Below, piece by piece: positions 7,547-17,100 of a DNA stretch of 20,160 bases. Position 1 is the stretch's first letter; the number at the start of each line of letters is the position of its first letter. Location of the stretch: contig CACXFI010000084.1 in assembly GCA_902766875.1 (NCBI GenBank), positions 1-20,160 of the forward strand, read 5' to 3'. Below the pieces are notes generated by a model. The model ran no database searches. It was given only the letters and a program-made list of their open reading frames with translations, and was not told the DNA's origin. The translations under genes and the position numbers were made by a program. The DNA is from an uncultured Erysipelotrichaceae bacterium (GTDB lineage: Bacteria; Bacillota_I; Bacilli_A; RF39; UBA660).

Positions 7547-8167
7547 ATGAAAGATAACTATGATAAAAAATTAGATGAATTAATACTTAAAATTAAAAAT
7601 GAAAAAAAAGCAAAAAAACTATTACTACATAGTTGTTGTGCCCCATGTAGCAGTCACGTAATAACATACTTAACTAATTATTTTGATATAACCATATTAT
7701 ATTATAATCCAAATATATCCCCGAAAAGTGAGTATGAAAAAAGGAAAGAAGAACAAATAAAATTAATAGAGATGATTCCAACTAAAAATAAAATAAATAT
7801 TATAGACTGCGATTATGATAACAATATATATGAAAATAAAATTAAGGGGTTAGAAAACGAACCAGAAAGAGGGAAAAGATGCACTGTATGTTTTAATCTA
7901 AGACTAAGCAAAGCTGCAGAAATTGCTAAAGAAAACAACTATGATTTTTTTGGAACAACACTAACAGTAAGTCCGTATAAAAACGCAGATCTAATTAATA
8001 AAATAGGATACGCTATAGAAAAAGATTATAACATCAAATGGTTACCTTCAGATTTTAAGAAAAAAGATGGATATAAAAAATCCATCGAATTATCTAAAAA
8101 ATATAATCTTTATAGACAGGATTATTGTGGATGCAAATATAGTATAAGAAATAAGATTAATGATTAA
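7547..8167 (+). CDS. queH: Epoxyqueuosine reductase QueH
   Basis: A 206-residue cytoplasmic enzyme that reduces epoxyqueuosine to queuosine in tRNA, the last step of queuosine synthesis; it is the non-homologous counterpart of QueG. The family's cysteines are all present: SCCAPCSSH (C30, C31, C34), CTVC (C112, C115) and YCGC (C194, C196), which hold the iron-sulfur cluster and second metal site in characterised QueH. The length fits the family. The ATG follows AAGGAGG at four bases. This is the only rightward gene in the window: it has its own promoter, diverges from the thioredoxin-like gene, and its last 11 bases overlap the end of the convergent tail-anchored protein gene. No other queuosine genes are in view. 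Confidence 0.96.
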   Translation: MKDNYDKKLDELILKIKNEKKAKKLLLHSCCAPCSSHVITYLTNYFDITILYYNPNISPKSEYEKRKEEQIKLIEMIPTKNKINIIDCDYDNNIYENKIKGLENEPERGKRCTVCFNLRLSKAAEIAKENNYDFFGTTLTVSPYKNADLINKIGYAIEKDYNIKWLPSDFKKKDGYKKSIELSKKYNLYRQDYCGCKYSIRNKIND

Positions 8168-8747
8168 TAAATTCCACATATCCCATAAACAATAATACAC
8201 TCAAAAATATAACAGCAAATAATGTCAATAAGAAAATATTAATATTACCTTTAATATTTTCTTTTTCTTTATTTCTTATTATATCTTTATCTCTAATTAC
8301 AATCAAATTATATATACTATCATTTAATTCCTCTAGGCGAATAAACATATCAAATAAATTATCATCCAACTTATTAATTGCCCACTCTAAATCGTTTATA
8401 ATATTACATTTAATTTTTCTTCCACTTTCAGAAACATTTTGACATTTATTAGGTTCAAAATTAATAATCTCCCTACTTAATTTAATTTCTTTTTTTCCAC
8501 CTTTACCATTTATAAAATCTTCTATATAAGATTTTATATTACCAAATCTTTTTTCTTTTATATCTTTAATATAAAAATATTCTTCTTCCTTAACAATTCT
8601 AGAAACAAATAAACATTTATTTTTACTATCAAAATCACTAACAGAATAAAGAACATATTCATTCTCATTATTAGGAATAGAAAAACTAAACAACACTGTT
8701 GCCTCTTTAAACATTAGTTTTTCATTAATAATAGTAAATGTTTGCAT
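8157..8747 (-). CDS. Tail-anchored protein with a possible DUF1292-like N-terminus
   Basis: A 196-residue protein I do not recognise with certainty. The first 70 or so residues (EATVLFSFSIPNNENEYVLY followed by a strand-rich SRIVKEEEYFYIKDI segment) resemble the DUF1292/YrzB type of small beta domain. The middle (about 75-165) is charged and partly helical, with two cysteines. Residues 171-190 form a single hydrophobic helix followed by six residues, so the protein is probably tail-anchored with its bulk in the cytoplasm. The ATG is preceded by AAAGGG, which lies at the end of the coiled-coil gene only 14 bases upstream, so the two are one operon. The 3' end overlaps queH on the opposite strand by 11 bases; no terminator is visible. 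Function unknown. Confidence 0.8.
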   Translation of the reverse strand: MQTFTIINEKLMFKEATVLFSFSIPNNENEYVLYSVSDFDSKNKCLFVSRIVKEEEYFYIKDIKEKRFGNIKSYIEDFINGKGGKKEIKLSREIINFEPNKCQNVSESGRKIKCNIINDLEWAINKLDDNLFDMFIRLEELNDSIYNLIVIRDKDIIRNKEKENIKGNINIFLLTLFAVIFLSVLLFMGYVEFINH

Positions 8748-8761
8748 AACAATAACCCTTT

Positions 8762-10399
8762 CTATATTCCCTCTTGATTAAGTGTTCTAACGCGAACTAA
8801 TTTATTATCATTTATTTCTATATTTCTATTTATATCATTCTGAACTACTTCCAATTTTTTCTTATTATCTTCAATAGACATTTCTACCTGATTTAATTTC
8901 TCTTCTAGTTCTTCATAACCAGGCACTTTACCTTTAAATTCATTTTCAAATTGTTCCCTCATAACAGATATATCAGATAAAGTATTTTCAATAAAGACAG
9001 ATAATATTTTAACATCATCTAAATGATTATATAACTCACTAGACAAATCATCAGCAGAATATTCCATTCTATTAACTGTAGTCATTAATCTATTTCTAGC
9101 AAGATTTCTTAACATTCTTCTAGTTGCCATAACAGATGCAGCTCCCCTTACAGCAGGATTAGCAGTTCTAAGTCTATTCATAATACTAATATACATAAGC
9201 ATGGTAGTAAGCATATTATTAATCCCATTAAACCTATACTGAGTAACCATTTGACTATCAATTCTAGAAATCCTATTATTTAAAGCCGCTAAATATTCAT
9301 TTTGTTTATCTATAATAGTTTTACAATCTCTATCAACTTGTTCTATAATATCAACATTATCTTTTAACTCATCATATTTCTTATCTCTATCTTCTACTTC
9401 TTCTAAACGATCATTAGCTTTTTCATAATTATGTTTAAGTAATTCTTCTTTAATATATACTTCTCTATATAACAATATAAAATTATCCAACATTTTATAC
9501 TTATCAGACAATTTTTTACTTCTATCGCTATTTACTTCTAATATATCTCTATATTCAACTATATTATTAATAATATTTTGATCTCTAAACTCAGTTAAAT
9601 TAATTATATCTTCAAATCTATAATTATTATTCAAAACTTCAACTTGCTCAATATATTCTTTTATTTTTTTTAATATTTCTTCTAATCTCTCTATTTTCTC
9701 TTTTATTTCTTCTTTAGATATTAATTCTTGATTATTTAAAGTATCAACTATATCTTCTTCTTCACTAACTAATTCTCTTAAATTTAAAATTTCTCTTTCT
9801 AATTTTACATCTAAACCTAACAAAATCTCTTTTTCTAACTCTTCAAGTCTTTTGTCTCTTTCTTCATCATTTAATTTAGAAACATCTTTTCTTGTAATAA
9901 TTCCTACATATTTAGAACGATTTTTATTATCAATACCCTTACTAGGAATTTTTTTATCTATTTTATATTTTGTATTTTCTTCTCTTTTTTGCCTAGTTTT
10001 GTTTACATCAACAACGTTCAAATTAGTTTCTCTTGCTTTTTTATTATCTTCTATTTTAACATTATAATCTTTTACTTCACTATGAGTATTTTTATTGGTA
10101 GTAACACTATCTTTTTTTTGAATATTATTTATATTAGAGCCATTAACTTTAGAAATATTATTCTTTTCGTTATTATTTTCTTCATCTATACCAACATGTC
10201 TTGGTACATATACATCTACTTTACCTTTATATTTATTAACAATTTCCTTTTTATTAAGATTATCATTATTTTTCCTTTTAGGAATTTGCTTTAATCTTTC
10301 ATCAAATCTTTCTAAACTAGCACCAGTACTAGCATCATCATCCATAGTAGAAGTACTACTATGAATTACTTTTTCTTTAACTATATCATTATTTTTCAT
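8762..10399 (-). CDS. Large coiled-coil protein of unknown function
   Basis: A 545-residue protein with no signal peptide. Residues 1-165 are low-complexity and polar (Asn, Lys, Asp, Thr rich), with short more hydrophobic islands such as VDVYVPRHVGI and KYVGIITRKDV. Residues about 173-385 are strongly helical with long heptad-like Leu/Ile/Glu/Lys runs. Residues 390-408 are hydrophobic (NNMLTTMLMYISIMN), followed by a basic Ala/Arg-rich stretch to 437 (RTANPAVRGAASVMATRRML). A second coiled coil covers about 445-535. The ATG at 10399 is chosen because GGAGG lies five bases before it; a longer reading (to 10468) would run through the promoter at 10427-10435. It follows rpoC but has its own promoter and is co-transcribed with the tail-anchored protein. 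A scaffold or cytoskeletal role is a guess from the coiled coils only. Confidence 0.8.
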   Translation of the reverse strand: MKNNDIVKEKVIHSSTSTMDDDASTGASLERFDERLKQIPKRKNNDNLNKKEIVNKYKGKVDVYVPRHVGIDEENNNEKNNISKVNGSNINNIQKKDSVTTNKNTHSEVKDYNVKIEDNKKARETNLNVVDVNKTRQKREENTKYKIDKKIPSKGIDNKNRSKYVGIITRKDVSKLNDEERDKRLEELEKEILLGLDVKLEREILNLRELVSEEEDIVDTLNNQELISKEEIKEKIERLEEILKKIKEYIEQVEVLNNNYRFEDIINLTEFRDQNIINNIVEYRDILEVNSDRSKKLSDKYKMLDNFILLYREVYIKEELLKHNYEKANDRLEEVEDRDKKYDELKDNVDIIEQVDRDCKTIIDKQNEYLAALNNRISRIDSQMVTQYRFNGINNMLTTMLMYISIMNRLRTANPAVRGAASVMATRRMLRNLARNRLMTTVNRMEYSADDLSSELYNHLDDVKILSVFIENTLSDISVMREQFENEFKGKVPGYEELEEKLNQVEMSIEDNKKKLEVVQNDINRNIEINDNKLVRVRTLNQEGI

Positions 10400-10426
10400 A
10401 TATACCTCCACTACGCTATTTATATA

Positions 10427-10435
10427 ATTATACCA
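10427..10435 (-). promoter_or_regulatory. Extended -10 promoter of the coiled-coil operon
   Basis: The minus strand has TGGTATAAT: consensus TATAAT at 10427-10432 with TGG at 10433-10435. No convincing -35 box exists at 16-18 bases, so the extension probably carries recognition. It lies between the rpoC terminator and the GGAGG of the coiled-coil gene. Confidence 0.65.
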
Positions 10436-10465
10436 CACAATTACAAAAATTAACCAAAAATTTAT

Positions 10466-10498
10466 CAATAAAAAACAGATGAATGAATCATCTGTTTT
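10466..10498 (-). terminator. Intrinsic terminator of rpoB-rpoC
   Basis: A perfect 11-bp inverted repeat (10472-10482 with 10488-10498), five-base loop, runs into TTTTTTATT on the minus strand. The first two bases of the rpoC TAA stop (10498-10497 side) lie within the stem, so the 3' untranslated region is almost nothing but the hairpin. Confidence 0.85.
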
Positions 10499-13400
10499 AA
10501 TCTATAAATTCTTCTTCTAGCACCTCAGAAGGTTCCTCATCAAAGAATTCTTTTTCCAAAGTATAATCAATATTCATATACTCCCTAGCTCCAGTACCAG
10601 CAGGTATAAGTTTACCAATAATTACATTTTCTTTAAGACCATGTAAATAATCAACACTACCTTTAACACTAGCTTCAGTTAAGATTCTAGTAGTTTCTTG
10701 GAATGAAGCTGAAGATAAGAATGAATCAGTTTGTAATGAAGCTTTAGTTATACCTAATAATATAGGTTGTCCAATAGCAGGTTTCTTACCCTGAATAATA
10801 ACATCTTTATTACCATCAGTAAAATCACTTATATTAACAACAGTACTAGGTACAAAATTAGTATCTCCATTATCAATAATTCTAATTTGTGATATCATTC
10901 TCTTTGCTATAATCTCTACGTGTTTATCACTTATATCAACACCTTGAGATCTATAAACTTTTTGAACTTCTTTAAGAATATATTGTTGAACAGTACCAGG
11001 ATCGGTTACAGCTAGTAATTCCTTAGGCGAAATATTACCTTCAGTAAGTCTGTCACCAGCACTAACTTTATCACCTTTTTCAACACGAAGTTTAGCTCCA
11101 TACATAGTAATATGTTCTCTTTCTTCGTTATCGTTTTTAATGTATATTTTAAATCTACCATTAGCATTTTCTATTTTACTAATAACACCATTATTTTCAG
11201 CTATTAAAGCTTTTCCTTTAGGTGTACGTGCTTCAAATAATTCTTCAACACGAGGAAGACCTTGAGTAATATCAGTACCAGCTACACCACCAGTATGGAA
11301 CGTTCTCATGGTTAACTGTGTACCAGGTTCACCAATAGATTGTGCTCCCATAATACCGACAGCTTCACCAATTTCAACCAAATTACCAGTAGCAAGATTT
11401 CTACCATAACATTTTTGACATACACCATGTTTCGTTTTACATGTAAGCACAGTTCTAATTTCTACTTCTGTAATACCAGCTTTAATAATCTTATCGGCTA
11501 TATATTCGGTAATATAAGTATCTTTATCACAAATAACTTCTTTAGTTTCAGGATTAATAACTTTCTTATTAGTAAATCTTCCCAATATTCTATCATATAA
11601 TGGTTCTATAATACCATCTTTTTCATCAGTAAAGGCACTAACAAGAACACCTTGTATAGTTCCACAATCATCTTCTCTAACAATCATGTCTTGAGCTACG
11701 TCAACTAAACGTCTAGTCATATAACCAGAGTCAGCAGTTTTTAACGCTGTATCAGCACTACCTTTACGAGCACCATGAGTAGATAAGAAGAATTCAGAAA
11801 CTGATAAACCATCTAAGAATGAAGATGTAATAGGTATTTCAACAGGTTGACCATTAGGCTTTGCCATCAATCCACGCATACCAGCTAATTGAACAAAGTT
11901 AGAAATTGAACCACGCGCTTTACTATTCATCATCATAAATATAGGATTATCTTCATAAGTTTTTGCATATACTTCTAATTCTTTTTGAATTTCAGCTTTA
12001 GCTTGATCCCAAACATTTATAACTAATTCAAATCTTTCTTTTTCAGTAATTAATCCACGTTGGAATTGTTTATTAATTTTCTTAACTTCTTGATTTCCTT
12101 TTTCAATTACTTCAGCTTTGTTTTTACTAGCTACAACATCAGAATAAGCTATAGTAATTCCAGAATAAGTAGAATATTTAAATCCTTGATCTTTTAATTT
12201 ATCCAAGAATATAGAAGTTTCAGTAGTTTTATATCTTTTAAACATCTGTGCTATTAATTTTTCCAAAGTACCCTTATTAAATGGTTTTGGTCTTGGTATA
12301 TTTTTAATAGCTTCCTTAATATCTTTACCATAATCTACAAAATAAATACTAGGAGTAACACCTTCAATATTATCATCTGTTGGTTCTTGAACATAAGGGA
12401 ATGAATCAGGTAATATTTCATTAAATGTCAATTTACCAGCAGTAGTAATTAAATATTTATGTTTACAACTATCTAAGAACACTTTATGCTTAAATGAATC
12501 AACTGGAACAGCTATTCTAGTATGTAAAGTAATTTCTCTTCTTTGATATGCCATCAAAGCTTCATTACTATCTTTAAACACTCTTCCTTCACCATCTAAT
12601 CCTTCTTTTTCCATAGTAATATAATAATTACCTAAAATCATATCTTGAGAAGGAGTAACTATAGGAGAACCATCTTTAGGTGATAAAATATTATTAGCAC
12701 CTAACATAAGAATTCTAGCTTCAGCTTTTGCCTCTTCACTAAGAGGAACATGAACTGCCATTTGGTCTCCATCAAAGTCTGCATTAAATCCTGTAGTAAC
12801 TAAAGGATGCAGCCTGATAGCTTTTCCACTAACTAATTTAGGTTCAAATGCTTGTATACCTAATCTATGTAGTGTAGGAGCACGATTTAACATAACTGGA
12901 TGTTCTTTAATTATATCTTCTACAATATCCCAAACTTTAGGATCCTTATTTTCAATCATTTTCTTAGCAGATTTAATATTATTAGCAAGTTCACGAGAAA
13001 CTAATCCATTAATAACATGTGGCTTAAATAATTCTAATGCCATATCCTTAGGAATACCACATTGATACATCTTTAAATCAGGTCCGACAACTATAACTGA
13101 ACGTCCAGAATAATCAACACGTTTTCCTAATAGATTTTGTCTAAATCTACCTTGTTTACCTTTTAACATGCTAGCTAAAGATTTTAATGCTCTATTACCA
13201 GCACCAGTAACACTTCTACCACGTCTACCATTATCAAACAAAGCATCTACTGCTTCTTGAAGCATACGTTTTTCATTTTGAACAATAATAGAAGGAGCAC
13301 CTAATTCCAATAATTTCTTTAAACGATTATTTCTATTAATAACTCTTCTGTATAAATCATTTAAATCAGATGTAGCAAATCTACCACCATCTAATTGAAT

Positions 13401-14123
13401 CATAGGTCTAAGCTCAGGTGGAATAACAGGAAGAGCATCCAATATCATCCACTCAGGTTTATTACCAGATTCAGCAAAAGCATTAATTACATCAAGCCTC
13501 TTAACTAATCTAACTCTTCTTTGGCCTGTTGCATTAGATAATTCTTCTTGAAGACTAGCTAATTCTTTTTCTATATCAACTTCAGAAAGCAACTTCTTTA
13601 TAGCTTCAGCTCCCATTCCTACTTTAAATGTATTACCATACTTTTCATAATAAACACGATATTCTTTATCAGATAAAGTTTGTTTTTTTACTAAACCAGT
13701 AGGACCTGGATCTAATACAACATATGAAACAAAATATATTACTTCTTCTAAATCTCTAGGACTCATATCTAAGGTAAGTCCAATATAAGAAGGAATCCCC
13801 TTAACATACCAAATATGAGAGACAGGAGTTGCTAATTCAATGTGTCCCATTCTTTCTCTTCTAACTTTAGATTTAGTAACTTCAACTCCACATCTATCAC
13901 ACACAATATTTTTGTATCTTAATCTTTTATATTTACCACAAGAACATTCATAATCCCTAGTTGGACCAAATATCTTTTCGCAGAAAAGTCCATCTCTTTC
14001 AGGTTTTAATGTTCTATAATTAATAGTTTCAGGTTTTAATATTTCCCCGTAAGACCAAGAACGAATCTTTTCAGGAGAAGCTATCCCAATTTTTAAAGCT
14101 TTAAAATTATTTGCTTCTAGCAT
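10497..14123 (-). CDS. rpoC: RNA polymerase subunit beta'
   Basis: The 1208-residue beta' subunit of RNA polymerase, close to the length of B. subtilis RpoC (about 1200). The N-terminal zinc-binding cysteines are C60, C62, C75 and C78. The catalytic NADFDGD motif is at 447-453, with the three magnesium-binding aspartates at 449, 451 and 453. The trigger-loop/bridge region includes QLTMRTFHTGG, and the second zinc site shows DDCGT followed later by CKTKHGVCQKC. There is no large lineage insertion. The ATG follows GGAGGTGAG, and the rpoB TAA shares one base with it (TAATG), so translation is coupled. Transcription ends at the hairpin 10498-10466. The usual str genes (rpsL, rpsG, fusA, tuf) do not follow. 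Confidence 0.99.
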   Translation of the reverse strand: MLEANNFKALKIGIASPEKIRSWSYGEILKPETINYRTLKPERDGLFCEKIFGPTRDYECSCGKYKRLRYKNIVCDRCGVEVTKSKVRRERMGHIELATPVSHIWYVKGIPSYIGLTLDMSPRDLEEVIYFVSYVVLDPGPTGLVKKQTLSDKEYRVYYEKYGNTFKVGMGAEAIKKLLSEVDIEKELASLQEELSNATGQRRVRLVKRLDVINAFAESGNKPEWMILDALPVIPPELRPMIQLDGGRFATSDLNDLYRRVINRNNRLKKLLELGAPSIIVQNEKRMLQEAVDALFDNGRRGRSVTGAGNRALKSLASMLKGKQGRFRQNLLGKRVDYSGRSVIVVGPDLKMYQCGIPKDMALELFKPHVINGLVSRELANNIKSAKKMIENKDPKVWDIVEDIIKEHPVMLNRAPTLHRLGIQAFEPKLVSGKAIRLHPLVTTGFNADFDGDQMAVHVPLSEEAKAEARILMLGANNILSPKDGSPIVTPSQDMILGNYYITMEKEGLDGEGRVFKDSNEALMAYQRREITLHTRIAVPVDSFKHKVFLDSCKHKYLITTAGKLTFNEILPDSFPYVQEPTDDNIEGVTPSIYFVDYGKDIKEAIKNIPRPKPFNKGTLEKLIAQMFKRYKTTETSIFLDKLKDQGFKYSTYSGITIAYSDVVASKNKAEVIEKGNQEVKKINKQFQRGLITEKERFELVINVWDQAKAEIQKELEVYAKTYEDNPIFMMMNSKARGSISNFVQLAGMRGLMAKPNGQPVEIPITSSFLDGLSVSEFFLSTHGARKGSADTALKTADSGYMTRRLVDVAQDMIVREDDCGTIQGVLVSAFTDEKDGIIEPLYDRILGRFTNKKVINPETKEVICDKDTYITEYIADKIIKAGITEVEIRTVLTCKTKHGVCQKCYGRNLATGNLVEIGEAVGIMGAQSIGEPGTQLTMRTFHTGGVAGTDITQGLPRVEELFEARTPKGKALIAENNGVISKIENANGRFKIYIKNDNEEREHITMYGAKLRVEKGDKVSAGDRLTEGNISPKELLAVTDPGTVQQYILKEVQKVYRSQGVDISDKHVEIIAKRMISQIRIIDNGDTNFVPSTVVNISDFTDGNKDVIIQGKKPAIGQPILLGITKASLQTDSFLSSASFQETTRILTEASVKGSVDYLHGLKENVIIGKLIPAGTGAREYMNIDYTLEKEFFDEEPSEVLEEEFID

Positions 14124-17100
14124 TAGAACTCACCTCCCATATCTTCATCAGTCTCATCCGAAAAATCACCTATATCAAAATCTGTATTTTCATCTAAAGA
14201 ATCTTCATCAAAATCATCTAATTCAGCATCAGACTCTTCATCATAATCGTCTTCAACTTCATCGTCTAAATCATCTAAAGAAGTATCTTTAGGTTTAATA
14301 TCTATTTCCTCAGCTATAGGGCCATCATCGTCATCATCTTCCATTTCCAATTGTTTAAACTCTACAAGTTCATCATTAGAATTAATAACAGATATATCTA
14401 ATCCTAAAGCTTGGAATTCTTTAATTAACACTCTAAATGATTCAGGTATGCCAGAATCAGGTAATGGTTGTCCTTTTACCAAAGCTTCATATATCTTTAC
14501 ACGTCCAACAACATCATCTGACTTATAAGTAAGAATTTCTTGTAAAACATGTGAAGCACCATAAGCTTCCAATGCCCAAACTTCCATTTCTCCAAATCTC
14601 TGTCCACCAAATTGAGCTTTACCACCAAGTGGTTGCTGTGTAACCAAAGAATATGGTCCTGTACTTCTAGCATGTAATTTATCATCAACCATGTGATGTA
14701 ATTTAACAAAGTACATAACACCAACACTTATTCTATTATCAAACGGTTCTCCAGTACGACCATCATATAATACAGTCTTACCATCTTCATCCATTCCAGC
14801 TTCCTTCATCATAGCTTTTACATCTTCAATAGAAGCACCATCCAAAACTGGAGTAGCTATATGTACACCTAATTTTTTACAAGCCATTCCCATATGTAAT
14901 TCTAATATCTGTCCAATATTCATACGAGAAGGAACACCTTGTGGATTTAACATAATATCAACAGGAGTACCATCAGGTAGATAAGGCATATCCTCTTGAG
15001 GCAATATAAGTGATATAACACCCTTATTTCCATGGCGACCACTCATCTTATCTCCTACTTGTATTTTACGTTTTTGAATAATGTAAACTCTTACTACTTT
15101 ACTTACACCACTAGGAAGTTCATCATTATCTTCCTTAGTATATATTTTAACATCATGAACAATTCCTTCACCGCCATGTGGTACACATAAAGAACTATTT
15201 CTAACTTCTCTTGTTTTTTCACCAAATATAGCATGAAGTAATTTCTCTTCACTAGTCAAATCAGCCATACCCTTAGGAGTTACTTTACCAACTAAAATAT
15301 CTCCTTCTTTAACTTCAGTACCAATTCTTATAATTCCATTTTCATCAAGATTCTTACGAGATTCTTCACTAACATTAGGAATATCTCTTGTAATCTCTTC
15401 TGGTCCTAATTTAGTATCACGACATTGAGTTTCATAATCTTCTATATGTAAAGAAGTATATACATCTTCTTTTACTAATCTCTCATTCATAATAACAGCA
15501 TCTTCAAAATTATAACCATTAAAAGTCATGAATGCTATTACCATATTCTTACCTAGTGATAATTCTCCCATATTAGTACTTGGTCCATCAGCTAAAACTT
15601 GACCTCTTTTAACTTTATCACCTTTTCTAACTATAGGGACATGATTAGCTGTCTCACCTTGGTTAGATCTTTCAAAATTAGCCAAATCATATATATCTTG
15701 ACCCTTAGCATTATTAACAACTATTTTCTTAGAATCAACATATTCTACAACACCACTAGCCTTAGATACAACAACAGCCCCACTATCTTTAGCAGCTACA
15801 TATTCAACACCAGTTCCAACATATGGTGCTTCAGTCTTAAGTAAAGGTAATGCTTGTCTTTGCATGTTAGCACCCATTAATGCACGAGTTGCATCATCAT
15901 GCTCTAAGAATGGTATTAAACTAGTAGTTACAGAGACAACTTGTTGTGGAGAAACGTCTATTAAATCTACTTTATCAGCAGGAATAATAACATTTTCACC
16001 ATTATATCTACCAGCAACATTATTATCAGTTATTTCCATATCATCATTAACATTAACTGTAGCTTGTGATATATATAAATCTTGTTCCTGATCAGCAGTT
16101 AAATAAACCACTTCATCAGTAAGTTTTTTATTAACAACTTTTCTATATGGAGTTTGAATAAACCCATATTCATCTACTCTAGCATAACTAGCTAAAGATG
16201 TTATAAGTCCAATATTTTGTCCTTCAGGAGATTCAATAGGACAAATTCTACCATAATGAGAAGGATTAACATCACGAACCTCCATACCTGCTCTATCTCT
16301 AGATAATCCACCAGGACCTAACGCAGATAATCTTCTCTTATGAGTAAGTTCAGCAATAGGATTAACCTGATCCATAAACTGTGATAATTGACTACTACCA
16401 AAGAATTCTTTCATAGCAGCAGTAACTGGTCTAATATTTATTAAAGTTTTAGGAGTAACTGTTTCAACATCTTGAGTAGTCATTCTCTCACGAATAACTC
16501 TCTCCATCCTACTCATACCAATCTTAAATTGATTTTGAAGAAGTTCTCCAACTTGTCTAATTCTTCTATTACCCAAATGATCTATTTCATCATCATGTCC
16601 AATACCATCTAATAGATTCAAATAATAAGAAACAGATGCATAAAAATCAGAAATTGTCAAAGTCTTAACATCTAAAGTTTGATCATTACCAATAATCTTA
16701 ACTTTCTTTTTAGGATCATTTGGAGAATAAACCCAAATAATTTGAACAATATTATGACTATCTAATTCTTGATTAATAGTAACTTCTTCTCTTCCATAAC
16801 CTTCCGCAAATAATTCTTTTAATTTACTAAGAACATCTTTATCGATTAATGTTCCTTCAGAAAATATAACTTTACCATCTACTTCTATATCTTGTGCCAA
16901 TTTAAGATTAAGAAGTCTATCAGCTATATTTAATTTTCTATTAAATTTATATCTACCAACTTTAGCTAAATCATATCTAAAACTATCAAAAAATCTAGTA
17001 ATTAATTGGTTCTTAGAACTATCTAAAGTAGTAGGCTCACCTGGTCTTAATTTTTCATATATTTCAATTAAAGCCTCATCAGTATTCTTAGTAGAATCCT

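Noticed and set aside
8066..8086. GATGGAT...ATCCATC inverted repeat in queH as a terminator
   Set aside because: It lies in conserved coding sequence about 80 bases before the stop, and no T-tract follows.
9852..10294. Plus-strand open frames opposite the coiled-coil gene
   Set aside because: They are made of Ile/Phe/Ser-rich sequence expected from the complement of AT-rich coding DNA, have no Shine-Dalgarno, and the minus-strand frame is clearly coding. The same holds for plus-strand frames opposite rpoB, rpoC, the methyltransferase and the M15 gene.
10400..10468. N-terminal extension of the coiled-coil protein (23 residues, hydrophobic)
   Set aside because: It looks like a signal anchor at first sight, but the region contains TGGTATAAT and the GGAGG for the ATG at 10399, so it is not translated.
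14497..14727. Second minus-strand open frame inside rpoB
   Set aside because: It is an out-of-frame reading of conserved RpoB codons with no independent ribosome binding site.
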